Part shown: piece after piece, positions 1 through 7,845 of the stretch | Numbering within the stretch: the first letter of the stretch is position 1 | How the letters are laid out: every line of letters begins with the position of its first letter | Source of the DNA: Arcicella rosea | GTDB taxonomy: Bacteria > Bacteroidota > Bacteroidia > Cytophagales > Spirosomataceae | Direction: 5' to 3' | DNA length: 64,000 nt | Assembly (NCBI RefSeq): GCF_040543805.1 | Contig: NZ_JBEUMS010000005.1 | Coordinates: 1-64,000 of the forward strand | Made by a program: the position numbers and the translations under genes | Notes under the pieces: model-generated | Told to the model about the DNA's origin: nothing | The model's input: the letters and a program-made list of their open reading frames with translations, nothing else | Databases searched by the model: none

Positions 1-180
1 GAGCAAGATGCTCTTCTCCGTTTGGGGTCGTAGGAACGCTTCGCTTAACCAACGACCAGACAAAGCGAAACAAACATTTAGTGACTATGATTACCATACC
101 CCAAGGACGAGTCTAACTCGAGCTGATGCAACTCGAGTTTATCATACTCCTAAATATATCACAATACAAAAATAACAAAT
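1..180. other. Non-coding lead-in with two palindromic elements
   Basis: I see no gene here. The stretch holds the left copy of a 28-bp inverted repeat (33-60) and a small hairpin at 115-139, formed by AACTCGAG and CTCGAGTT around a 9-base loop. It ends in AT-rich DNA that presumably carries the promoter of the gene starting at 181. Its higher GC content contrasts with the very AT-rich gene that follows, which suggests a mosaic or inserted origin. Confidence 0.5.
33..60 (+). repeat. 28-bp inverted repeat, left copy
   Basis: The 28 bases at 33-60 are the exact reverse complement of 1098-1125. The two copies face each other across about 1.04 kb that holds two small genes of unknown function. 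No transposase or recombinase gene lies between or next to them. This could be the border of a non-autonomous element, an invertible segment, or two copies of a dispersed repeat. Confidence 0.85.
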
Positions 181-495
181 ATGAATACTTATGTTTTTTT
201 AGCTTTATACTTAGTATTATCTGTCATTTTAATAGTTTTATTAGTTCATATTAAAATTTATTTTTTCTTTATGGTGGAAGAAATGCGAAAAAAAGAGAAC
301 AAGATGTCGTTCTTTAAAACTTTTTGGAGAGCAAGTAATATAGGAATTGAAAATACAATAATATATCTGTTTACTTTGCCAGAAGAAAATTATGATGATG
401 ATATTTATACAAAAAATTATATTAAAAAGCATTTTTGGGTTACTTGTATACTGATATTTTTGATTCTTTTTGATTTTATTATAATGCTTTTTTAG
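181..495 (+). CDS. Small two-helix membrane protein, unknown function
   Basis: This encodes 104 residues. A strongly hydrophobic segment runs from about residue 5 to 30, a charged middle part (with EEMRKKENK) follows, and a second hydrophobic segment ends at the C-terminus (about residues 87-104). It is therefore probably an inner-membrane protein with both ends on the same side. I do not recognise a family. The composition is much more AT-rich than the conserved genes further right. The gene lies inside the segment bounded by the 28-bp inverted repeats and converges with the secreted-protein gene at 569-1078. ATG at 181 is the only sensible start. It could be an immunity or accessory protein, but nothing in the sequence shows that. 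Confidence 0.55.
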   Translation: MNTYVFLALYLVLSVILIVLLVHIKIYFFFMVEEMRKKENKMSFFKTFWRASNIGIENTIIYLFTLPEENYDDDIYTKNYIKKHFWVTCILIFLILFDFIIMLF

Positions 496-507
496 ACTAG
501 CCCCCGC

Positions 508-532
508 TCAGCGTAGTGTTTTACTACGCTGA
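508..532. terminator. Hairpin between two convergent genes
   Basis: TCAGCGTAGT and ACTACGCTGA pair perfectly over 10 bp around a GTTTT loop, with CTC/GAG just outside. The hairpin sits in the 73-bp gap between the convergent genes ending at 495 and 569. There is no clear T-run on either side, so it may act as a bidirectional transcript end or be a small mobile palindrome. Confidence 0.5.
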
Positions 533-568
533 ACGAGAGTAAGGTGTGGAAACAAACTATCTTAATCT

Positions 569-1078
569 CTAATGTTTACGCTCAACCCAGTCAAGTTGAG
601 TTATTTCACCATTAATAAACACAAACTGATATTCAATATAAGTATTTTCAATTGTATTAGAGAAAATATTATGTCCAATAAGGGCATCTAATCTAAGAAA
701 TTTCCCATCAAACTTCACGAAACTTATCTTAATCCCATCTTTTAGGTTTTTTAAATTTCTCCATGAAAAGTATTTACTTTCTTTCGGGTCGAAATCCTTA
801 GATGGCTTTACGATTCTATCATAATAATTCTTAAACCGTGATTCATTATTAATTATATCATTTAAAGTATCACATTCTATTTTACCTCTTAGATATAATA
901 TAATATCTATATCTCCATCAGATATATTGCTATCAATGATAATTTTGTTATATTTTTTTTCTGTAAAACGAAAAGAATGTAAATTTTGAATAATTCTACA
1001 TGCAACATCAAATTCTTTTTTTTGCGAAAAAGATGTCATACTAACCATACTTAAAAAAAACATTATTAATATCTTCAT
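569..1078 (-). CDS. Exported protein of unknown function
   Basis: This encodes 169 residues. The N-terminus is a clear Sec signal peptide: MKILIMFFLSM, then a small-residue stretch ending in SFSQ, with cleavage probably just before or after the Q near residue 19. The mature part is hydrophilic, rich in Asn, Lys, Ile and Asp, and has no cysteine pair or enzyme motif that I recognise. The C-terminus (EYQFVFINGEITQLDWVERKH) looks like strands of a small beta-rich domain of the kind seen in many Bacteroidota periplasmic proteins. It lies inside the inverted-repeat-bounded segment and converges with the small membrane-protein gene. The function is unknown. Confidence 0.6.
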   Translation of the reverse strand: MKILIMFFLSMVSMTSFSQKKEFDVACRIIQNLHSFRFTEKKYNKIIIDSNISDGDIDIILYLRGKIECDTLNDIINNESRFKNYYDRIVKPSKDFDPKESKYFSWRNLKNLKDGIKISFVKFDGKFLRLDALIGHNIFSNTIENTYIEYQFVFINGEITQLDWVERKH

Positions 1079-1097
1079 CTTATTTTTGTTTAGCCCA

Positions 1098-1125
1098 TCT
1101 GGTCGTTGGTTAAGCGAAGCGTTCC
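1098..1125 (-). repeat. 28-bp inverted repeat, right copy
   Basis: This is the exact reverse complement of 33-60. It starts 20 bp upstream of the start codon of the leftward exported-protein gene, so it lies in or near that gene's promoter region. Confidence 0.85.
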
Positions 1126-1420
1126 CGTCACCACTTAAAAATCTTACTTTACAAATCTATCAAATCTTAAGAATATCTGAACTTGATGAAGTTGTTATTG
1201 CTACTGATTACCATTATAAACAAATCGAAGCAATAGGCTTGATTATCTGTTATTCTCAGTCACTTGTCGTTTTTCGGCTGTTTTTTTATGATAAATGAAT
1301 TACTTTTGGGAGAATACAATTTATTGTACAATTATATCTAAGAATAATTAAAATAGATTTCTTTTAGATATTCTTTTGAAAGATATTTCAACTATATCAA
1401 AAACACTAAAACTGAAAAAC
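1126..1420. other. Intergenic stretch, no supported gene
   Basis: A 70-codon open frame crosses 1086-1298 but starts inside the repeat, has no plausible translation signals and matches no family I recognise. The rest is AT-rich promoter-like DNA before the ATG at 1421. The part 1126-1298 is noticeably less AT-rich and may be a remnant of whatever brought in the inverted repeat. Confidence 0.4.
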
Positions 1421-2470
1421 ATGAAAAACGAACAAAGCTCATCATCTTCTCGCCGCCAGTTTTTAGGAACTACTTCGGCTTTGGTTGCTGGTGCCGTATT
1501 AGGAGCTAACAAAATCTGGGGTTCTCCTGCCATTATTCGCCATCTAAATCAACCCAACTCACTCATTAATGGAGTACAAATTGGCGTTATTACTTATTCT
1601 TTCAGAGATATGCCCGACCAAAGTGCGGAAGCTACCCTGAAGTATGTACTGGATGCTGGCGTAAGTGCCATTGAATTGATGGGCGACCCGGCAGAGTCTT
1701 TTGCAGGGAAACCAAAAAATCCAGTGGATATGCGTGCTGTTTTCCCATTGATGAGAAAGAGAAGTGAGAAAAAAGAACTTACTGAAGACGAACAAAAAAC
1801 CTTGGCAGAAGCAGAAACACAAATGAAAGCCTATAATGCCGAAGTAAGTAAATGGCGTTTGTCGGCTTCGATGGATAAGTTTGAACAGGTTCGTAAGATG
1901 TACAATGATGCAGGTGTGAAAATTTATGCTTTCAAACCGAATGCTTTCGGAATGCAAAATACTGATGCTGAAATTGAATATGGTATGAAAGCCGCCAAAG
2001 CTTTGGGAGCAAGTCAAGTGACGCTCGAACACCCAAGTAATGATGCTCATACGTTAAAATTGGGAACGATTGCCCAAAAGTATGGTATCAAAGTTGGCTA
2101 TCATGGTCACGAACAACAAACGCCTACTTTCTGGGATACAGCTTTGGCACAATCGCCAGCGAATGCACTGAATATTGATTTAGGACATTTTGTGGCTGCG
2201 GGTAATCAGAATCCTTTAGATTTTATCAAACAAAAGCATGATAAAATTGTCAGTATGCACATCAAAGATCGCCAAACACCTGAACATGGAAAAGGCAATG
2301 TGATGTGGGGACAAGGCGATACGCCTATTACAGAAGTATTGAATTTGATGAAAACTCAAAAGTATAATTTCCCTGCTACGGTAGAATTGGAATACAAAAT
2401 CCCAGAAGGCTCAACTTCGGTTGCGGAAGTAAAAAGATGCGTAGAGTATTGTAGAAAAGCTTTGAGTTAA
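1421..2470 (+). CDS. Tat-exported sugar phosphate isomerase/epimerase-like TIM-barrel protein
   Basis: The product has 349 residues and belongs to the xylose-isomerase-like TIM-barrel family (AP endonuclease family 2 fold). A twin-arginine signal (SRRQFLGTTSALVAGAVLGA, about residues 11-30) marks it for folded export. Family features include GVQIGVITYSFRDM near the mature start and late segments YHGHEQQ, DLGHF and SMHIKDRQ, which supply typical His/Asp/Glu metal ligands. A middle insertion rich in Lys and Glu (about residues 120-155) is unusual. ATG at 1421 is preferred over an in-frame TTG at 1376 because it places the RR motif near the start. Relatives are often found in sugar or inositol catabolism, but no pathway partner lies nearby, so the substrate is unknown. 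Confidence 0.85.
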   Translation: MKNEQSSSSSRRQFLGTTSALVAGAVLGANKIWGSPAIIRHLNQPNSLINGVQIGVITYSFRDMPDQSAEATLKYVLDAGVSAIELMGDPAESFAGKPKNPVDMRAVFPLMRKRSEKKELTEDEQKTLAEAETQMKAYNAEVSKWRLSASMDKFEQVRKMYNDAGVKIYAFKPNAFGMQNTDAEIEYGMKAAKALGASQVTLEHPSNDAHTLKLGTIAQKYGIKVGYHGHEQQTPTFWDTALAQSPANALNIDLGHFVAAGNQNPLDFIKQKHDKIVSMHIKDRQTPEHGKGNVMWGQGDTPITEVLNLMKTQKYNFPATVELEYKIPEGSTSVAEVKRCVEYCRKALS

Positions 2471-2515
2471 ATGTTTTTTCAGTCGAAAACCATTTTTTAA
2501 ACAATAGCGAGTATC

Positions 2516-2551
2516 AAAAAAAGCTTAGGAGTAAAATCTTAGGCTTTTTTG
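2516..2551. terminator. Bidirectional terminator hairpin
   Basis: AAAAAAGCTTAGG pairs with CTTAGGCTTTTTT (two G-T pairs) around an 8-base loop. A-run and T-run flanks allow it to end transcription from both convergent neighbours (stops at 2470 and 2586). Confidence 0.8.
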
Positions 2552-2585
2552 GTTTTTATTATAACCTGATGAATTAATGTATGAT

Positions 2586-3680
2586 TCATTTACGCTTACT
2601 GAGTTTTAATATTTGCTTGTTCAATTTTGTTAGCAAAGTATTCTCTTGGTTTTCGTATTCAATTTCGCCGATTAAAAAACCATAAGGTTTCAAAGATTCG
2701 ATATGGTCGCAAACAATTTTTAAAATGGCTGTCAATGGTATCGCTAAAATAATTCCCGGAACACCCCAAATCAGCTCGCCAACGACTAAAGCAATGATGG
2801 TAAATAAGGGATTGATTTTGACTTGTGGTCCTAAAATAAGTGGTTCTAACACCCAACCTTGTATAAATTGAACGGTGCCATAAACTGCCACTATACCACC
2901 CAGTACAGAAAGAGGCGCACTGTGCAAAGCCGTTACCAAAACAGTAAGTGTAGTACCAGTAATGTTTCCAACGAAAGGCACAATTTCCAATAAACCACAA
3001 AGAATAGCGAAAAAGATGGCATTCTTTACACCTAAAATACTAAACCCGATGCTATACATAATCCACAAGCAAACAATCATTTTTGATAAGCCGAACAAAT
3101 ATTGTTGTGAAACGTGAGTGGCTTTGCTGAGAATTTCACTCATTTCTTGTTGCTGAGCAGGTTTCGCCAGTTTCAAGAAAAATTGTTTAATATGTTTCCG
3201 ATAATACAAAAGGAAAAAAACGTAGGCAAGTAATAAAATAAGGTTCGTAATCAGTGAAGTAATAGAGGAGAAAGTCAATTGCATAATACTACTGAGCGAA
3301 GGCTGTTCTTGCTTTAATATGTTAGATTGTTGTTCAACCGAAATTCCAAGATGATTGAAGATATACTCTTGAGCTTCAACACCTGAAGCAATCGCTTTTT
3401 GTTTAATCAATTCAACATCGTTGACCAATTCTGCAATTTTCCAAGCAAGCAAAGCCACTAATCCCGACATAATCAACACCAAAGTGAGCAGGCAAATAAA
3501 AGCTGCTAATACTTTCGGAATACCATATTTTTCAAGAAGATTACTAAAAGGAATAAAAAGTGTAGCCAAAATACTGCCGATAAACAAAGGAATCAAAAAT
3601 GCTTTAGCAAAAATTAAACCTGCAATAACTAGAAAGATAAGAAGCGTTTTTTTGATAACAGAAGTGTTAGTAATAGTCAT
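2586..3680 (-). CDS. AI-2E family transporter (PF01594-type membrane protein)
   Basis: The product has 364 residues and about eight membrane helices in the usual family arrangement: paired N-terminal helices, a soluble segment (about residues 85-135), a helix pair, then a C-terminal block with motifs such as EIVPFVGNITG, QGWVLEPLILG and VVGELIWGVPGIILAIPLTAILK. Members range from proposed autoinducer-2 exporters to Na+/H+ antiporter-like proteins, so the substrate cannot be assigned. ATG at 3680 is chosen over a TTG at 3701 because it leads directly into MTITNTSVIKK before the first helix. It is monocistronic as far as can be seen. Confidence 0.88.
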   Translation of the reverse strand: MTITNTSVIKKTLLIFLVIAGLIFAKAFLIPLFIGSILATLFIPFSNLLEKYGIPKVLAAFICLLTLVLIMSGLVALLAWKIAELVNDVELIKQKAIASGVEAQEYIFNHLGISVEQQSNILKQEQPSLSSIMQLTFSSITSLITNLILLLAYVFFLLYYRKHIKQFFLKLAKPAQQQEMSEILSKATHVSQQYLFGLSKMIVCLWIMYSIGFSILGVKNAIFFAILCGLLEIVPFVGNITGTTLTVLVTALHSAPLSVLGGIVAVYGTVQFIQGWVLEPLILGPQVKINPLFTIIALVVGELIWGVPGIILAIPLTAILKIVCDHIESLKPYGFLIGEIEYENQENTLLTKLNKQILKLSKRK

Positions 3681-3878
3681 AATTAAATCTTTGGTTAGCA
3701 AAAAGCCAAATGAATTGCTTGGACTTCACAAGAATATTTTGGAAGAAATAATCGCTTCGCAATTTTCAAAATATTTAGGTTTTATCATATTATAGAAGTC
3801 ATTTTAGATGTTCTTTTCGAAAAATTTATTAAGATAAGTACTACTTAAGCTTTAGTCCTGTAAGCTAGAAATGGCGGT

Positions 3879-4778
3879 CTATGACACTTCAGGAACGATA
3901 ATTTCAAGCGCATCAGGAATGATGTCGGCATTTACTTCTTTTACTTTGCCCAAATATTCTCCATCAATTTGAAAATGTACTTTTCTGACAGAACGCATTT
4001 TGAGTGATGAGGTCTGAAAAATCTCTATTTTTTCAGCATCGTATTCATCATTTAAAAATGTCATTTTGAAGATTTCATAAGGTGATATTTTTTTCAAAAC
4101 CACAACTTCAAACAGACCATCATCTAATTTCCCAATTGGATTAATTACAGCACCACTTCCATATTGTGTAGCGTTGGCAATCACAATCATTTCTGCCTTT
4201 AAATGATGGATTTCACCATTGGTTTCAATCTCTATTTGCATCAAAGGATTTTGCCAAAGTACTTTTAAAGAGGCGATTAAATAGCCCCACATTCCTCTAA
4301 TCCCTTGATGCTTAAATTTTTTCATCGCATAAGCATTCAGTCCAATATCGCTCAGATGAATACATAATTGTTCATTGATATTGGTTAAATGGACTTTCTT
4401 CGTTACTCCCATCAGTAGCGTTTCCAAGGCTTTTTCTGGATTATTGCTAATTCCTAATTCTTTTGCCAAGCCATTTGCAGAACCTGCTGGGAGTATCCCT
4501 AAAGGAATATGACTATGAATTAAAGATTCTGCAACCAATTTTACTGTTCCATCACCGCCAACAGCTACTACTTGACTAGGGGCAAACTGTGAAATTTTTT
4601 CTTTAATGCCCTCGATGGTACAATTCTTTTGTAAATCATATATTTCAATGATTGTTTTTTTTAAGACAAAGTATTCAGCGATTAATGAAGACCAATCTCT
4701 GGAGCTACTCCCTGCACCAGTATTGATGACAAAGAGTATTTTAAGGGTGTGTTTTTCAAGCATAAATAACTCGTTCAT
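3879..4778 (-). CDS. Diacylglycerol kinase-family lipid kinase
   Basis: The 299-residue protein has the DAGK catalytic fold of the YegS/BmrU type. The N-terminal strand ILFVINTGAG is followed by the nucleotide-binding GGDGT motif (G74-T78) and LGILPAGSANGLAKELG. A C-terminal beta-sandwich follows, with GSGAVINPIGKLDDGLFEV and IDGEY. It probably phosphorylates diacylglycerol or a related lipid at the inner membrane. ATG at 4778 is used because the longer frame begins with TTG at 4793. It diverges from the App1-like phosphatase gene with only 47 bp between starts. A lipid kinase and a phosphatidate-phosphatase-like protein side by side suggest linked phospholipid turnover, which is inference from position. 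Confidence 0.88.
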   Translation of the reverse strand: MNELFMLEKHTLKILFVINTGAGSSSRDWSSLIAEYFVLKKTIIEIYDLQKNCTIEGIKEKISQFAPSQVVAVGGDGTVKLVAESLIHSHIPLGILPAGSANGLAKELGISNNPEKALETLLMGVTKKVHLTNINEQLCIHLSDIGLNAYAMKKFKHQGIRGMWGYLIASLKVLWQNPLMQIEIETNGEIHHLKAEMIVIANATQYGSGAVINPIGKLDDGLFEVVVLKKISPYEIFKMTFLNDEYDAEKIEIFQTSSLKMRSVRKVHFQIDGEYLGKVKEVNADIIPDALEIIVPEVS

Positions 4779-4803
4779 AATTGCGTTAAGCAATCTATTT
4801 TAG

Positions 4804-4811
4804 TACCTTTC
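4804..4811 (+). promoter_or_regulatory. Putative -7 element for the App1-like gene
   Basis: TACCTTTC matches the Bacteroidota -7 consensus TAnnTTTG except for the last base. A TTG lies 20 bp upstream and the ATG 15 bp downstream. Confidence 0.4.
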
Positions 4812-4825
4812 AATTTTATATTATT

Positions 4826-5812
4826 ATGACTAAAAAATCATACCAAGCCCCTGCCACCGTAAAAGTATATCATGGATATGGGCATCAAGATAATCTTATT
4901 GTTTATGGTCATGTTTTAGCAGGAAAACCGCCAAAGGCATCCACAAGTAATGGCGTTCTATCAAATATCAAACATTTAATTAAAATCTTTTCTGTTAAAC
5001 CTATTGCTGGTGTTAGAGTACGCTTAAGATGGGAGAATCAGTTTTTTTATAGTACAACAGCCAAAGATGGTTTTTTTAAGTTTGAATGGAAATCCACCCA
5101 AAAGATTACTGCGGGTTGGCATGATGTATCGGTGGATTTAGTAAACCCTGAGAATAAAATATTAACTACTGGCGAAGGTAAAATTTTTGTACCAGAAGCT
5201 ACTCAATATGGCTTTATTTCCGACATCGACGATACCGTATTGGTTTCGCATTCGGCTTCTACAGGGAAAAAGTTAAGAGTAATGTTTACAAAAAATCCAC
5301 TGAGTAGAAAAACTTTTGCCGATGTAGTGAAGTTCTATAAATTACTTTCGTTGGCTCATACCGAACCCAGTTTATTGAATCCTTTCTTTTATGTATCCAG
5401 TAGCGAATGGAATTTGTATGATGATTTGAATGTCTTTTTTAAGCATAATCAATTACCAAAAGGTGTATTTTTATTGAACGAGATAAAACGTTGGTATCAA
5501 TTATTAAAAACAGGGAAGACCAAGCATCAAGGAAAATTAATTAGAGTTGCAAGGATATTTGAAGCCTTTCCGAAGCAACGATTTGTATTATTGGGTGATA
5601 ATTCGCAAAAGGACCCCGCTATTTATGCAGGAATTGCCAATAAATATCCTGATAGAGTAATGGCAATTTATATCAGAAATGTTAGTCCTAAAAAAGTAGG
5701 AATCACTTCATCCTTGATGAAGGCTATAAAAAATAAAGCCATCCATACTTGTCAGTTTGAGCATACAGACCAAGCCATTTCTCATGCAAAATCAATAGGA
5801 TTAATTGTTTAG
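4826..5812 (+). CDS. App1-like phosphatidate phosphatase domain protein (DUF2183)
   Basis: The 328-residue protein contains the catalytic domain of yeast App1 phosphatidate phosphatases. A DxDxT-type motif reads DIDDT, with D133, D135, D136 and T137. Later motifs FYVSSSEWNLYDDL and RFVLLGDNSQKDPAIY are typical of this HAD-like family. The first 110 residues form a beta-rich domain (AGVRVRLRW, WHDVSVDL) of the kind that precedes the catalytic part in bacterial members. No signal peptide is present, so it probably acts in the cytoplasm or on the inner membrane face. The likely reaction is removal of phosphate from phosphatidate or a related phospholipid. The divergent neighbour is a lipid kinase that may supply its substrate. 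Confidence 0.85.
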   Translation: MTKKSYQAPATVKVYHGYGHQDNLIVYGHVLAGKPPKASTSNGVLSNIKHLIKIFSVKPIAGVRVRLRWENQFFYSTTAKDGFFKFEWKSTQKITAGWHDVSVDLVNPENKILTTGEGKIFVPEATQYGFISDIDDTVLVSHSASTGKKLRVMFTKNPLSRKTFADVVKFYKLLSLAHTEPSLLNPFFYVSSSEWNLYDDLNVFFKHNQLPKGVFLLNEIKRWYQLLKTGKTKHQGKLIRVARIFEAFPKQRFVLLGDNSQKDPAIYAGIANKYPDRVMAIYIRNVSPKKVGITSSLMKAIKNKAIHTCQFEHTDQAISHAKSIGLIV

Positions 5813-5866
5813 TCTGTTAATTTTTGTCACAGATTCTCGAACAAAATATTAAATTCCATCAACGCA

Positions 5867-7069
5867 TTATTTTTCGGGCATTCTCACTTGAATAATAATT
5901 GATGACAGAATAGTAAGTACCCCAATGAAAACAATAGCATAATTCAAGCCCATCCAGTCGGCAATGATACCTGAAATGATAGCACCAAAAGCATAGCCTA
6001 AATCTCTCCAAAGGCGAAAAACACCAATGCTTTCTGCTCTTTGGCTAGGATTCGTTGCTTGCCCAATACTGCTAAGAAATGTAGGATATACCAAAGCCGT
6101 GCCAATTCCTAATAAAGCGGAAAGAATAGCCAATAAGTAGAAATTGCGGGTATAAATCAATAAAATAATAGCGATTCCTTGCAAAAACATTCCCCAAAAA
6201 AGCATTTTCTTTTTTGAAAGTACATCCGATAGGCGTCCTGTAACAATTTGACCGACACCCCAAATACTTGGATAAATAGCCGAAATAATGCCAATCTGAG
6301 GCGTCGCTAATTTTAATTGCCATAAGAGAATGGGCAATAAACCCCAAATCATCCCATCGTTCAAGTTATTGATGAGTCCTGCTTGGGTAACGGAACTCAA
6401 GGTTTTGTCTTTAACAGTAGTGTTCCAAAATACATTTTCAGCTTTGATGATGTTCGATTCTTTTCCTTCTTGTGCTACAAAATGGCGAGTATCATTCACC
6501 CAAAAGAGAGATAAAATTAACCCAACAACAGCCATGAAAATGCCCAAGTAAAATGGATAAGGACGAATGCCATAATTTTCGGCAATATATGCTGTAAGAA
6601 AAGCGACCATCCCAACTGATAAATAGCCCGCAAATTCGTTTAAACCCATTGCTAAACCTCTGTTTTTTTCGCCGACTAAATCCATTTTCATTACAACGGT
6701 ACTGCTCCAAGTAATCCCTTGGCTAAAACCCAAAAGTGTATTGGCAACAATTACCCATTGCCAATTATTTGCATAAATCAAGATAAAAGGAATTGGCAAA
6801 GCCATCAACCAGCCGATTGTCAAGAGATTTTTCCTTCCTATTTTATCAGCAAAACGCCCTGCAAAATAGTTGGCAATAGCTTTACTAAAACCAAAAGCTG
6901 TGATAAAAGAAAGTATTGCTACTTTAGAAACAATTCCAAATTCATGTTCCGCCAATTGAGGAATAATAGAGCGCTCTAAACCAACCATTCCTCCCACAAA
7001 TGCGTTGATAATCGCTAAAAGCGTGAATTGTTGCCAATTTTCTTTAAGCCCTAATTTTGCTTCCATCAT
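5867..7069 (-). CDS. MFS transporter
   Basis: The 400-residue protein has about 12 membrane helices and typical MFS loop motifs: FAGRFADKIGRKNLL between helices 2 and 3, and GRLSDVLSKKKML in the second half. ATG at 7069 is chosen because the longer frame begins with TTG at 7111, upstream of a good -7 element (TACCTTTG at 7085-7092), which would leave a leader of only about 10 bases. Substrate unknown. It follows the Crp/Fnr regulator gene in the same direction but has its own promoter, with a perfect inverted repeat (7113-7130) at the same distance as the activator sites of the sulfur genes. A role in moving a sulfur compound such as sulfite or thiosulfate is an inference from position only. 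Confidence 0.88.
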   Translation of the reverse strand: MMEAKLGLKENWQQFTLLAIINAFVGGMVGLERSIIPQLAEHEFGIVSKVAILSFITAFGFSKAIANYFAGRFADKIGRKNLLTIGWLMALPIPFILIYANNWQWVIVANTLLGFSQGITWSSTVVMKMDLVGEKNRGLAMGLNEFAGYLSVGMVAFLTAYIAENYGIRPYPFYLGIFMAVVGLILSLFWVNDTRHFVAQEGKESNIIKAENVFWNTTVKDKTLSSVTQAGLINNLNDGMIWGLLPILLWQLKLATPQIGIISAIYPSIWGVGQIVTGRLSDVLSKKKMLFWGMFLQGIAIILLIYTRNFYLLAILSALLGIGTALVYPTFLSSIGQATNPSQRAESIGVFRLWRDLGYAFGAIISGIIADWMGLNYAIVFIGVLTILSSIIIQVRMPEK

Positions 7070-7084
7070 TTTTAATCCTTTTTG

Positions 7085-7092
7085 CAAAGGTA
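7085..7092 (-). promoter_or_regulatory. Putative -7 element for the MFS gene
   Basis: TACCTTTG on the minus strand matches TAnnTTTG exactly. A TTTTG lies 18 bp further upstream (about 7111-7115). The ATG at 7069 follows about 15 bases later. Confidence 0.55.
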
Positions 7093-7112
7093 TGCTAGAA
7101 GATTTTTGCAAA

Positions 7113-7130
7113 ATTTATCATAAGATAAAT
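7113..7130. promoter_or_regulatory. Perfect inverted repeat upstream of the MFS promoter
   Basis: ATTTATC-N4-GATAAAT is a perfect 7-bp dyad. Its centre (7121.5) lies 29.5 bp upstream of the first T of the MFS -7 element. That is the spacing seen for the Crp-like sites of the sulfur genes, so it may be a divergent site for the same or another regulator. It sits between the regulator's stop codon and the MFS start. Confidence 0.4.
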
Positions 7131-7132
7131 AA

Positions 7133-7696
7133 TCATTTTAGTCCTCTGATACGGCTTAAACTTACTTGAGTAATACCTAAATAAGAGGCTATATATTTAA
7201 GCGGTACTCTTTGTAAAATGTTGGGAGATTCTTTCATTAAAGTATTATACCGCTCGTCGGCAAGATGAAATTGAATACTTTCCACTCGATTGACGGACTC
7301 TACATAGGCGGCTTCAAAGATTTTACGGAATAGTCTTTCAATCATTGGGAAGGTATCATACAATTTGAATAACTGTATAGCATCAATGGCTATCAGTTCC
7401 GAATCTTCTAGCATTTGTATGGCTTTGCGAGAAGGTTTGTTTGTAAAAAGACTTTCTATTCTTGCCACAATAGCACCTTCAAAAGCAAAGCTCTCAGTAA
7501 TATCCATTTCATCTTTAAAATAATAAATACGAGCAATGCCTTTTTTGATAAAATAAATGGTTTTACAAGTATGACCTATTGGCTGTAAATCTTTGTTTTT
7601 TGAGATATTGACTGGTTTGCAAATGGCAGTGATTGCCTCAATGGCTTCTTGAGAAAGTGGTTGGAAAGTTTCAAAATATGCGATTAATTCTTTCAA
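7133..7696 (-). CDS. Crp/Fnr family transcriptional regulator
   Basis: The product (187 residues from TTG at 7696) has an N-terminal cyclic-nucleotide-binding-type beta-barrel (about residues 25-110) and a C-terminal helix-turn-helix with PLKYIASYLGITQVSLSRIR. There is no four-cysteine cluster, so it is not a classical iron-sulfur FNR. The start is uncertain. A GTG at 7720 would add eight residues, but it lies inside an exact TACATTTG -7 element (7720-7727), which favours TTG at 7696 and the family-like start MKELIAYFETFQPLS. The gene diverges from the persulfide dioxygenase gene. TGTGA-N6-TCACA-like sites stand in front of three sulfur transcription units, so this protein is the obvious candidate activator. 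Confidence 0.85.
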   Translation of the reverse strand: MKELIAYFETFQPLSQEAIEAITAICKPVNISKNKDLQPIGHTCKTIYFIKKGIARIYYFKDEMDITESFAFEGAIVARIESLFTNKPSRKAIQMLEDSELIAIDAIQLFKLYDTFPMIERLFRKIFEAAYVESVNRVESIQFHLADERYNTLMKESPNILQRVPLKYIASYLGITQVSLSRIRGLK

Positions 7697-7719
7697 GGAG
7701 ATACAATATGCTTTTGACA

Positions 7720-7727
7720 CAAATGTA
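7720..7727 (-). promoter_or_regulatory. Putative -7 element for the Crp/Fnr gene
   Basis: TACATTTG on the minus strand matches TAnnTTTG. A TTG sits 21 bp further upstream. The start of transcription would fall near 7713, so the GTG at 7720 would not be translated. The Crp-like site centred at 7774.5 would then lie near -61. Confidence 0.5.
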
Positions 7728-7766
7728 GGCTTATTTTATAAAAACTGACAATAATCATAATGTTTA

Positions 7767-7782
7767 TGTGAGAAATGTTACG
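7767..7782 (+). promoter_or_regulatory. Crp/Fnr-type operator in front of the CstB-like gene
   Basis: TGTGA-GAAATG-TTACG follows the TGTGA-N6-TCACA pattern of the Crp family with two mismatches. Its centre is 30.5 bp upstream of the first T of the -7 element at 7805, so about -44. It shares 14 of 16 positions (GTGA-N-AAATGTTAC core) with the site at 9335-9350 read in the opposite sense. Confidence 0.6.
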
Positions 7783-7804
7783 GTAAATGTGTAAGGTTTC
7801 AACA

Positions 7805-7812
7805 TACATTTG
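7805..7812 (+). promoter_or_regulatory. Putative -7 element for the CstB-like gene
   Basis: TACATTTG matches the TAnnTTTG consensus. No TTG -33 element is visible at the right distance, which is consistent with an activator-dependent promoter using the operator at 7767-7782. It excludes the in-frame TTG at 7810 as start. Confidence 0.5.
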
Positions 7813-7845
7813 TTTAATATTTTTGTAAACAAACCACTAAAAACG

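Noticed and set aside
1086..1298. 70-codon open frame after the right inverted repeat
   Set aside because: It begins inside repeat DNA, has no start signals, no recognised motif and no neighbour that would explain it; treated as intergenic.
1376..1420. TTG start extending the TIM-barrel protein by 15 residues
   Set aside because: It would put extra residues before the twin-arginine signal; ATG at 1421 gives a normal Tat signal.
7697..7720. GTG start for the Crp/Fnr gene
   Set aside because: The GTG lies inside an exact TACATTTG -7 element, so it should not be in the transcript; kept as an alternative only.
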